The position numbers were made by a program, and so were the translations under genes. The notes under the pieces are model-generated. The model searched no databases, had not been told where the DNA came from, and saw nothing but the letters and a program-made list of their open reading frames with translations. Shown here piece by piece: positions 1 to 5,095 of a stretch of DNA of 5,095 nt (position 1 is the stretch's first letter; each line of letters starts with the position of its first letter). This DNA is from Gemmatimonadota bacterium (lineage in GTDB: Bacteria > Gemmatimonadota > Gemmatimonadetes > Gemmatimonadales > GWC2-71-9), in contig QHTY01000067.1 in NCBI GenBank assembly GCA_003220985.1, positions 8,504 to 13,598 of the forward strand. Reading direction: 5' to 3'.

Positions 1-636
1 AACCGCGCGCTCACGTTCCGGAACTACTACAAGCTGCCGGCCCCGCAGACCTCGACGGAAAACTGCGTGGCGCACAACGGGAACCTGATCCCGGTCCCCG
101 GTCGCGACATCATGGTCCAGGGGTGGTATCAGGGCGGTGTGTCCGTGTTCGATTTCACCGATCCCGCGCATCCAGCGGAGATCGCGTACTTCGACCGCGG
201 TCCGATGGACTCGACCAAGCTCGAGATGGCGGGGAGCTGGTCGGCGTACTGGTACAACGGCTACATCTACAGCACCGAGATCGCGCGTGGGCTCGACGTG
301 CTCGAGCTGCAGCCGAACGCCCTGCTCACGCAGAACGAGCTCGACGCCGCGAAGCTGGTGAAAGTGTCGTACCAGAACGTCCAGGATCAGCAGCGCCTCA
401 CCTGGCCCACGAGCTTCGCGGTGGCGCGCGCGTACGTCGATCAGCTCGAGCGCTCGAAGGGACTCCCCGCTGACCGCATCGGCGCCACGCGGACGATGCT
501 CGCCAGCGCGGAGCGGACGACCTCGCGACGCGCGCTGACATCGCTTGCCACGCAGCTCGACCAGGATGCCACGAGGTCCCGGGACGCGAAGCGAGTGCTG
601 GCCCTGGCGGCAGCGGTGCGAGCGCTGGCGCGGTAG
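1..636 (+). CDS. LVIVD-repeat protein, C-terminal part (5' end outside window)
   Basis: The frame is open from base 1, so the gene starts upstream; 211 codons and a TAG stop at 634-636 are present. A GTG at 67 lies inside the domain and is unlikely to be the start. Residues about 20-105 look like the last blades of a LVIVD-repeat (PF08309-type) beta-propeller: a CVAHNGN stretch, then GGVSVFDFTDPAHPAEIAYF, then SAYWYNGYIYSTEIARGLDVLEL, the pattern of aromatic and Val/Asp-rich strands seen in these secreted proteins. Residues about 106-211 are different: Ala/Leu/Arg-rich and predicted helical, with a short conserved-looking core (WPTSFAVARAYVDQL). The signal peptide, if any, is not visible. LVIVD proteins are mostly of unknown function and are often extracytoplasmic. 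A hairpin 29 bases downstream suggests that transcription ends before the next gene. Family call is fairly secure; function is unknown. Confidence 0.8.
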   Translation, partial: NRALTFRNYYKLPAPQTSTENCVAHNGNLIPVPGRDIMVQGWYQGGVSVFDFTDPAHPAEIAYFDRGPMDSTKLEMAGSWSAYWYNGYIYSTEIARGLDVLELQPNALLTQNELDAAKLVKVSYQNVQDQQRLTWPTSFAVARAYVDQLERSKGLPADRIGATRTMLASAERTTSRRALTSLATQLDQDATRSRDAKRVLALAAAVRALAR

Positions 637-665
637 CATTCCGCAACACCCTCCGCTGAGCAACT

Positions 666-696
666 ACGGCGAGCCGTCTGACTGACGGCTCGCCGT
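666..696 (+). terminator. Perfect 13-bp stem-loop after the LVIVD gene
   Basis: Bases 666-678 and 684-696 are exact reverse complements (ACGGCGAGCCGTC and its complement) around a 5-base loop TGACT. The stem is GC-rich and begins 29 bases after the stop at 636. The bases that follow (TGGTCTGG) are not a clear U-tract, so it is a weaker intrinsic terminator than the stem suggests. It may act in both directions or as an mRNA 3'-end stabiliser. It separates the LVIVD gene from the gene at 772. Confidence 0.7.
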
Positions 697-724
697 TGGT
701 CTGGTAACCGCTCTGAAACAACCA

Positions 725-766
725 TTTTCGGGGTTTCGTCATCCAACGAAGCAACCACCCCGGAAA
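725..766 (+). promoter_or_regulatory. Leader hairpin that could cover the ribosome binding site of the DUF5916 gene
   Basis: Bases 725-733 (TTTTCGGGG) pair with 758-766 (CCCCGGAAA) through eight Watson-Crick pairs and one G-U pair. Inside that loop, 735-739 (TTCGT) pairs perfectly with 746-750 (ACGAA). The 3' arm contains GGAAA at 762-766, the only purine-rich, Shine-Dalgarno-like stretch, five bases before the ATG at 772. In the folded state the start region would be less accessible. No known riboswitch class is recognised. The structure is read from complementarity only, and I found no convincing sigma-70 promoter in 637-771. Confidence 0.35.
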
Positions 767-771
767 CCATC

Positions 772-3336
772 ATGCTGTTTGTGTTGCCGCTCCTCGCAGC
801 CGTCACGCTTGCCGGGCAGTCTCCGGATCATGCCTCACGCCCAGCGGACGCGCGGCCGCGTCAGGCCGGCACCAAGAGTGTCACGGCCACGCGCGCCGCG
901 CAGCCGCCCACGATCGACGGCAAGGGCGACGACGCCGTGTGGCGCGAGGCACCGCCCATTCGGGAGTTCGAGGAGTGGCGGCCGAACGAAGGCGGACCGC
1001 CGAAGCTCCCGACGGAAGCGAAGGTCGCCTATGACGCGGGTAACCTCTACGTCCTGGTCCGCTGCTTCGATCCACATCCCGACAGCATCATCACCGTCCT
1101 CGCCCGTCGCGATTATTTCACGCCAAGCGACATGGTCTGGCTCTTTCTCGACTCGTATCACGACCGCCGCACCGGCTTCGAGTTCGGGGTCAACCCGTCG
1201 GGCGTCAAGCTCGACGCGCAAATCTTCAACGACGGCAACGAAGACTTCGCCTGGGACGCCGTGTGGGACGTCGCGACGCGCATCGATTCCACGGGCTGGA
1301 CGGCCGAATTCCACATCCCGCTGTCGCAGCTGCCGTATGGGCGGCAGCGCAGCAACACCTTCGGCCTGACGGTCGATCGCGACCTCTACCGCTACGCCCA
1401 ACGCGTGAGCTGGCCCATCATCCGCCAGTCGCAGGCGGGGTTCGTGTCGCAGTTCGGCGAGATCGACGGTCTGGAGGGGCTCGAGGCACCACGCCGGCTC
1501 GAAGCCGCGCCGTACCTCGTGACCAAGAACGTGTCCGAGTTCAACAGCACGGGGATCGGACGCACACAGGACGTGACGGTCGGCGGCGATCTCAAGTATC
1601 TCGTGGCCTCGAATCTCAAGCTCGACGCGACGATCAATCCAGACTTCGGTCAGGTCGAGGCCGACCCCGGCGTGCTCAACCTCACCGCGTTCGAGACCTT
1701 TTTCCAGGAGAGACGGCCATTCTTCGTACAGGGGGCCGGTCAATTCCAGTGGAACGTGAACTGCACGGCGGTCAACGACTGCTCGACCGGTGAGGGACTG
1801 GTGTACTCGCGGCGCATCGGACGGGCGCCAGAACTTGCCGGTACCTACTCGGACAGCACCTCCGCGGCGTTCACGACGATCCTCGGCGCCGCCAAGCTCA
1901 CCGGGCGCCTGCCTGGCGGCCTGACGATTGGTGCACTCGACGCCGTGACCGCGCATGAGGCCGGTCCGCGCGGCGTGACGATCGAGCCGGCGACGAATTA
2001 CGGCGTGCTGCGACTGCGGCAAGACCTGCGCAAGGGTGAGTCGAGCGTGGGCGGCATCATCACCGCCGTGAATCGTGACAACGACCCCTGGAGCGACCCG
2101 TATCTGCACTCGAGTGCGTACGTGGGCGGGATGGACTTCCGTCACCGCTTCCCGGGTGGGCGCTACGAGTTCTCGGGTTCGGTCGATTTCAGCCGAGTCG
2201 CCGGCAGCGCCCAGGCAATCGCATCGACGCAGCTCGACGCTACGCACTATTACCAGCGGCCTGACGCGCTGCGGTTCGACTCGACGAGGGTCTCGCTCTC
2301 GGGGGATGCCGAAATGCTGCAGTTTGGCAAGGTCGCGGGCAACGTCCTGTTTCAATCCAATGTCGAACGCCGGTCCCCCGGCTTCGAGATCAACGACCTC
2401 GGGTACCTGCAGCGCGCCGATCAGATCGCGTGGAGCACCTGGGCGGGGTACTTCGATCGGCACAAGCGGAGCTTCTACCAGCGTTTCCAGTGGAATCTCA
2501 ACTGGTGGCAGTATTGGACCACTGACGGCCTGCCCGGGGAGCGGGCGTTCAACACCAACACGCACACGACATTCCTGAATACGTGGTCGCTGCACTTCGG
2601 TGGGACCATCGGACAACTGGGGACCACGTATTGCTACGACTGCGCGCGCGGTGGCCCGGCGGTCCGCCAGGATTCCTACCTCGCGCCCTGGCTGGGGATC
2701 AACGGCGACGACCGCAAAGCGATCGTCCCCTATCTCTGGTTCAACTGGTTCCGGGCAAACGGCGGGCGGTCGCGCAACTTCAACTTCGGGCCCGAGATCG
2801 ACTTCAAGATCGCGTCACGCGTGACCGCGGCATTCTCGCCGAGCTACACGCGTCGCACCAGCGACGTGCAGTCGCTCGGGTCGCGCACGGACACGAACGA
2901 CGTGACGCATTACCTGTTCGGGCACCTCGAGCAGAAGCAGCTCGGGCTGACGATGCGCTTCACATATCCGTTCACCGCGAACATGACGTTGCAGGTGTAC
3001 GCGCAGCCGTTCGTGTCGAAGGGAACGTTTAGCAACGTTCGTGAGCTGTCGGCGAACCCGCGCGCGGCCGACTACGATAGCCGCTATCAGGCCTATGCCG
3101 ACACGGCGTTCACGAACAACATCGGCGGGTTCAACTTCAAGCAGTTCCGCTCGAATGTCGTGTTCCGGTGGGAGTACCGGCCGGGGTCCACGCTGTTCGT
3201 CGTCTGGAGTCAGGGCCGGCGGGGATCGACGGGCGTCGAGGGTACGCAAGGCTTCAGGGGCGATCTGATCGACCTGTTCGACTTGCGGCCGGACAACAGC
3301 TTCCTGGTGAAGCTGTCGTACTGGATCAACCGCTAG
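772..3336 (+). CDS. Exported CBM9-like / DUF5916 protein, predicted outer-membrane beta-barrel
   Basis: The 854-residue product starts with a short hydrophobic signal-like segment (residues 1-15, MLFVLPLLAAVTLAG). Residues about 43-217 match the CBM9-like fold seen at the N-terminus of DUF5916 proteins: PPTIDGKGDDAVWREA, then YDAGNLYVLVRCFDP, FGVNPSGVKLDAQIF and WTAEFHIPLSQLPY. Residues about 240-854 are DUF5916 (PF19313-type), with the hallmark NPDFGQVEADP at 289-299, ERRPFFVQG at 313-321 and YSRRIGRAPE at 345-354. The remainder alternates aromatic and polar residues as in a barrel, ending in LSYWINR. Two Cys pairs, C331/C337 and C621/C624, sit in likely external loops and could form disulfides. 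Length is typical of the family. The role is unknown; carbohydrate or polymer binding at the cell surface is only inferred. ATG 772 is the only usable start; its ribosome site is weak and the signal peptide is short. The family assignment is strong. Confidence 0.93.
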   Translation: MLFVLPLLAAVTLAGQSPDHASRPADARPRQAGTKSVTATRAAQPPTIDGKGDDAVWREAPPIREFEEWRPNEGGPPKLPTEAKVAYDAGNLYVLVRCFDPHPDSIITVLARRDYFTPSDMVWLFLDSYHDRRTGFEFGVNPSGVKLDAQIFNDGNEDFAWDAVWDVATRIDSTGWTAEFHIPLSQLPYGRQRSNTFGLTVDRDLYRYAQRVSWPIIRQSQAGFVSQFGEIDGLEGLEAPRRLEAAPYLVTKNVSEFNSTGIGRTQDVTVGGDLKYLVASNLKLDATINPDFGQVEADPGVLNLTAFETFFQERRPFFVQGAGQFQWNVNCTAVNDCSTGEGLVYSRRIGRAPELAGTYSDSTSAAFTTILGAAKLTGRLPGGLTIGALDAVTAHEAGPRGVTIEPATNYGVLRLRQDLRKGESSVGGIITAVNRDNDPWSDPYLHSSAYVGGMDFRHRFPGGRYEFSGSVDFSRVAGSAQAIASTQLDATHYYQRPDALRFDSTRVSLSGDAEMLQFGKVAGNVLFQSNVERRSPGFEINDLGYLQRADQIAWSTWAGYFDRHKRSFYQRFQWNLNWWQYWTTDGLPGERAFNTNTHTTFLNTWSLHFGGTIGQLGTTYCYDCARGGPAVRQDSYLAPWLGINGDDRKAIVPYLWFNWFRANGGRSRNFNFGPEIDFKIASRVTAAFSPSYTRRTSDVQSLGSRTDTNDVTHYLFGHLEQKQLGLTMRFTYPFTANMTLQVYAQPFVSKGTFSNVRELSANPRAADYDSRYQAYADTAFTNNIGGFNFKQFRSNVVFRWEYRPGSTLFVVWSQGRRGSTGVEGTQGFRGDLIDLFDLRPDNSFLVKLSYWINR

Positions 3337-4106
3337 CGAGGCTGCGGCGCAGCCGCCGAATCCGCCTGCAGGAGCAGCCGCTCGAAATCCTGGAGCTCTG
3401 ACAGACCGAGGTCGGACACGGCCCAATAGGAGTACTCCGGCGTCACCCAACGCAGGACGTGGTACCCCTGCCGCGTTTGCGCTGCAGGAGCGCTCGCGCG
3501 CGGATCGCGATCCCGCGGCCACAGCACCACGTTGATGACGTGCTGGCGCCGGCCATAGACGAGCGCCGCGACAGATCGCCCACCGATGTAATCGAGCCGG
3601 CCGCCGAGCAGCGGATACCCGCGGCCGGCGAAATCGTACACCGGGGGCGAGTAGTCCAATTTTCCATGGAACCACGGCTTCACCGTGTGCTGATCCGACG
3701 ACTGCACGTCGGTCAGGTGCCCCCCCCCCGGCATCAGAGAACGGATATGGCTCGTCAGCACTTCAGAGGCGAGCATCTCCCCCCGCCCACGCTGCACCCC
3801 CAGTTGCCAGCCGCCGAAGGCGACGACCGCCACGGACGCGGCGAGCGCGAGGGAGCGCCAGACAACGACCGCTCGGAAGCGCGCGCCCGAGCGGCGCTGG
3901 GTCTGGATGCGCCGGCGCAGGGCTTCCGGCGCCCGCAACGCCGGGATCTGCGACTTGATCGCCGCGCGCAGCGCCAGCCGCTTGTCGCGGAATCGGGTGC
4001 ACTCGGCGCACTGGACGAGGTGCACCTCGAGCTCGCGCGCGTCGGACGGCGCGAGCTCACCGTCGAGATACAGATCGACCTGCGCTTCAAAATCGGGATG
4101 AGTCAT
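3333..4106 (-). CDS. Zinc-motif membrane anti-sigma factor
   Basis: The 257-residue protein has the architecture of a ZAS anti-sigma factor. The cytoplasmic N-terminus carries H3-x25-H29-x3-C33-x2-C36, the complete zinc-binding anti-sigma pattern, within an HLVQCAEC core (zf-HC2 type). A basic linker (about 64-80) leads to one membrane segment at about 82-101 (rich in Ala, Val, Leu). Residues about 104-257 would lie in the periplasm and include KPWFHGKLDYSPPV (143-156), PLLGGRLDYIGGRSVAALVY (165-184) and QHVINVVLWP (188-197), a sensory domain typical of transmembrane anti-sigma partners of ECF factors. The expected role is to hold the adjacent sigma factor inactive until an envelope signal is sensed. 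The ATG at 4106-4104 overlaps the sigma stop as ATGA, so translation is probably coupled. The stop overlaps that of the DUF5916 gene. A ten-G run follows the membrane segment. The signal sensed is not evident. Confidence 0.9.
   Translation of the reverse strand: MTHPDFEAQVDLYLDGELAPSDARELEVHLVQCAECTRFRDKRLALRAAIKSQIPALRAPEALRRRIQTQRRSGARFRAVVVWRSLALAASVAVVAFGGWQLGVQRGRGEMLASEVLTSHIRSLMPGGGHLTDVQSSDQHTVKPWFHGKLDYSPPVYDFAGRGYPLLGGRLDYIGGRSVAALVYGRRQHVINVVLWPRDRDPRASAPAAQTRQGYHVLRWVTPEYSYWAVSDLGLSELQDFERLLLQADSAAAPQPR
3340..3354 (+). terminator. Short GC hairpin just after the DUF5916 stop, inside the convergent gene
   Basis: GGCTGC (3340-3345) pairs with GCAGCC (3349-3354) around a 3-base loop, four bases after the TAG at 3334-3336. 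It has no U-tract and lies within the last codons of the anti-sigma gene, so it may be only a by-product of Ala/Pro codons. It is the only candidate stop signal visible for the + strand transcript. Confidence 0.25.
3720..3729. repeat. Ten-base C/G homopolymer inside the anti-sigma gene
   Basis: Ten consecutive C on the plus strand read as ten G in the minus-strand coding sequence, within the codons for P126-G127-G128-G129, about 25 residues after the membrane segment. Runs this long are slippage-prone; gain or loss of one base would frameshift the periplasmic domain while keeping the ZAS domain and the membrane anchor. Confidence 0.9.
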
Positions 4107-4585
4107 GTCAACGCTTTCTGCAGCCGCTTGCGGGCACGCGCGAGCCGCGACATCACCGTGCCGACCGGCACGTCCGTCACCTCGCTGATCTCTTTGTACG
4201 ACAATCCCTCGAGCTCCCGCAGCACGATCACTTCCCGGAATTCCAGCGGCAGCTGATCGAGCGCCTGCCGCAGGTCCATTGCGATCGCTGGATCATGTGC
4301 CGCGCCAGCATCGCTGTGCAGATCCTCATTGAACTCCGTGACGAACGCCGCGTTGGTCTGTCGCTGCCGCCACGTGTACGCCGTGTTGCGCACGATGGCG
4401 AGAAACCACGCCCGGGCATCGGCCGCGGTGCTGCCGCGAAAGCCATCGCCATACTTGAGCGCGCGAAGCGAAGCGTCCTGCACGATGTCCTGCGCGTCCG
4501 CGTCGTTGCGCGTCAGGTAGCGCGCCAGCGTGTACGCGCCGTCCAGATGCGGTAAGACGATCCTCTCGAATCGTTCGCGCTCCAA
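4103..4585 (-). CDS. ECF-family RNA polymerase sigma factor
   Basis: The 160-residue product has the two ECF domains. Sigma-2 (about 10-75) contains LPHLDGAYTLARYL, DADAQDIVQDASLRA and ARAWFLAIVRNTAYTW. Sigma-4 (about 103-155) contains LDQLPLEFREVIVLRELEGL and a helix-turn-helix, YKEISEVTDVPVGTVMSRLA (130-149). I chose the TTG at 4585-4583 as start because GAGGAG (4596-4591) lies five bases upstream, and because ERERFERIVLPHLD matches the usual ECF N-terminus. An in-frame TTG at 4642 would add 19 residues, but it lacks a ribosome site and lies upstream of the predicted promoter. The stop overlaps the anti-sigma ATG. The protein would direct RNA polymerase to ECF promoters, likely including its own and that of the divergent cupredoxin gene, and be inhibited by the neighbouring anti-sigma factor. 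There is no C-terminal extension. Confidence 0.92.
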   Translation of the reverse strand: MERERFERIVLPHLDGAYTLARYLTRNDADAQDIVQDASLRALKYGDGFRGSTAADARAWFLAIVRNTAYTWRQRQTNAAFVTEFNEDLHSDAGAAHDPAIAMDLRQALDQLPLEFREVIVLRELEGLSYKEISEVTDVPVGTVMSRLARARKRLQKALT

Positions 4586-4590
4586 GTCGG

Positions 4591-4596
4591 CTCCTC
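4591..4596 (-). promoter_or_regulatory. Ribosome binding site fixing the sigma factor start
   Basis: GAGGAG read on the minus strand is a near-perfect Shine-Dalgarno, with a 5-base spacer to the TTG at 4585. It decides in favour of the 160-residue product over the 179-residue reading from 4642. Confidence 0.75.
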
Positions 4597-4601
4597 GAAG
4601 T

Positions 4602-4631
4602 AGAGACTCCGCCAGTGCCCGAATTATTCCC
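4602..4631 (-). promoter_or_regulatory. Predicted ECF-type promoter of the sigma/anti-sigma operon
   Basis: On the minus strand, GGGAATA (4631-4625) is followed after 15 bases by GAGTCT (4609-4604), with a further CT. The layout resembles ECF promoters, which usually carry a GGAA-type -35 box and a GTC-containing -10 box 15-17 bases apart. The same boxes with identical spacing occur on the opposite strand. Transcription would start near 4597-4594, at the edge of the GAGGAG ribosome site, giving a very short leader. Autoregulation by the encoded sigma factor is the expected arrangement but is inferred. Confidence 0.6.
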
Positions 4632-4638
4632 GGGAATA
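4625..4638. repeat. Perfect 14-bp palindrome between divergent promoters
   Basis: TATTCCCGGGAATA is its own reverse complement and is centred between 4631 and 4632. It supplies the -35-like GGGAATA to both divergent promoters, so the two boxes abut at the centre. It could also be the site of a dimeric regulator, but the symmetry of the outlying GAGTCT boxes makes the promoter reading more complete. Confidence 0.85.
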
Positions 4639-4661
4639 CCAACGCGGCATTGCGAGTCTTT
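4632..4661 (+). promoter_or_regulatory. Predicted ECF-type promoter of the cupredoxin gene
   Basis: GGGAATA (4632-4638), then 15 bases, then GAGTCT (4654-4659) followed by TT. This is the same pair of boxes and spacing as the minus-strand promoter of the sigma operon, mirrored about 4631.5. The start point would be near 4666-4669, leaving a leader of about 40 bases that contains the ribosome site at 4694. It suggests that the cupredoxin is a direct target of the adjacent sigma factor. Confidence 0.6.
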
Positions 4662-4693
4662 GCTCCCGAAGCTGCTCACTCAGACTCGTTTGC

Positions 4694-4699
4694 GGAGGA
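4694..4699 (+). promoter_or_regulatory. Ribosome binding site of the cupredoxin gene
   Basis: GGAGGA lies seven bases before the ATG at 4707, a strong Shine-Dalgarno with normal spacing. It supports this start even though the resulting signal peptide is short. Confidence 0.75.
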
Positions 4700-4706
4700 A
4701 GTCAAA

Positions 4707-5095
4707 ATGAAACGCATCCTGCTGCTGCTGGCACTCTTGCCCGGATCGCCCGAACCCACTCAGGTCAGCGTCCGGCTGTCCGAATGGAAAGTGGAGCTGT
4801 CGCAACCGAATATCGCGGCCGGACCAGTGACGTTCGTCGTCACGAACACCGGCCAGATCCCGCACGCCGTCGAAGTCGAAGGAGAAGGGATCGAACAGGA
4901 GACCGAAACGATCCAGCCTGGAGCGAACGGCACGCTCACGCTCACACTCAAGCCTGGGACTTATGAGGTGTACTGCCCCGTCGGCGAGGGCTCGCACAAG
5001 AAGCTCGGGATGGAAGCGCACCTAACGGTCAGCAGCGCCGCGATGAGCGATGCGCCCGCCCCCGCAGCGATCCGGGAGATCCGCGTCACGAGCGG
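4707..5095 (+). CDS. Secreted cupredoxin-like copper protein, N-terminal part (cut by window end)
   Basis: 129 codons are visible with no stop, so the gene continues beyond the window. MKRILLLLALLPGS is a short signal peptide-like start. Residues about 20-108 form a cupredoxin-type beta-sandwich: VTFVVTNTGQIPHAVEVEGE (41-60), then GTLTLTLKPGTYEVYCPVGE (75-94) and HKKLGMEAHLTV (97-108). The expected type 1 copper ligands are all present: H53, C90, H97 and M102, with Cys and His separated by six residues and His and Met by four. It would act outside the cytoplasm in electron transfer or copper binding. After an Ala/Pro-rich linker (about 110-121) the sequence IREIRVTS could open a second domain, which cannot be judged here. 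The gene is divergent from the ECF sigma operon and shares a symmetric promoter region with it, so co-regulation is likely. The cupredoxin call is firm; the partner and exact role are unknown. Confidence 0.88.
   Translation, partial: MKRILLLLALLPGSPEPTQVSVRLSEWKVELSQPNIAAGPVTFVVTNTGQIPHAVEVEGEGIEQETETIQPGANGTLTLTLKPGTYEVYCPVGEGSHKKLGMEAHLTVSSAAMSDAPAPAAIREIRVTS

Noticed and set aside
67..69. GTG as the start of the first gene
   Set aside because: The same frame is open to base 1 and the upstream residues (LTFRNYYKLPAPQTSTEN) continue the domain, so the gene is truncated by the window edge and does not start here.
696..724. Possible sigma-70 promoter (TTGGTC with a downstream A/T-containing box) before the DUF5916 gene
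   Set aside because: No acceptable -10 hexamer lies 16-18 bases downstream; the match is at chance level.
835..2616. A 593-codon open frame on the minus strand
   Set aside because: It lies wholly antisense to the DUF5916 gene, has no recognisable domain, and long antisense open frames are expected opposite GC3-biased codons. The plus-strand protein has clear family motifs.
2815..3675. A 286-codon minus-strand open frame across the convergent gene junction
   Set aside because: It overlaps both the DUF5916 3' end and the anti-sigma gene in another frame; its Arg/Ala/Pro-rich sequence is typical of a shadow.
3459..4256. A 265-codon plus-strand open frame opposite the sigma/anti-sigma genes
   Set aside because: It is antisense to two convincingly identified genes and has low-complexity Arg/Pro/Ala composition with no domain.
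4103..4642. Longer 179-residue version of the sigma factor from the TTG at 4642
   Set aside because: There is no ribosome site before it, the added 19 residues are outside the usual ECF N-terminus, and the predicted promoter lies within the extension.
4680..5021. A 113-codon minus-strand open frame opposite the cupredoxin
   Set aside because: The plus-strand frame has a signal peptide, a strong ribosome site and all four copper ligands; the minus frame has none of these.

Overview
The window is GC-rich bacterial chromosome with strongly GC3-biased codons and several families of secreted or envelope proteins. The combination of a DUF5916/CBM9-like outer-membrane protein and a LVIVD-repeat protein with a helical tail is one I associate with Gemmatimonadota (Acidobacteriota is the next guess). 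That placement is an inference from gene content; there is no rRNA or marker gene here. I see no mobile element, CRISPR array, tRNA or rRNA.

Layout. (i) Positions 1-636, + strand: the 3' part of a LVIVD-repeat beta-propeller-type protein, followed at 666-696 by a perfect 13-bp hairpin that probably ends its transcript. (ii) 772-3336, + strand: an 854-residue exported protein with an N-terminal CBM9-like domain and a large DUF5916 domain, predicted to be an outer-membrane beta-barrel. Its leader (725-766) can fold over the weak ribosome binding site. (iii) 3333-4106 and 4103-4585, - strand: a two-gene operon of an ECF sigma factor and its zinc-motif (ZAS), single-pass membrane anti-sigma factor, joined by a 4-bp ATGA overlap. 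The anti-sigma gene runs tail to tail into the DUF5916 gene, with both stop codons inside one CTAG. (iv) 4707-5095, + strand, cut by the window end: a secreted cupredoxin-like copper protein, transcribed divergently from the sigma operon.

The most interesting element is the 121-bp region between the sigma factor and the cupredoxin. A perfect 14-bp palindrome (4625-4638) supplies a GGGAATA box to each strand, and each box is followed after exactly 15 bases by GAGTCT. The result is a mirror-symmetric, back-to-back pair of ECF-type promoters. The simplest reading is that the sigma factor autoregulates its operon and also drives the cupredoxin, with the membrane anti-sigma factor coupling a periplasmic (possibly copper or redox) signal to this divergent module. 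A run of ten G in the anti-sigma gene, just after the membrane segment, could switch the sensor off by slippage. These functional links are inferences; the motifs and overlaps are read directly from the sequence.
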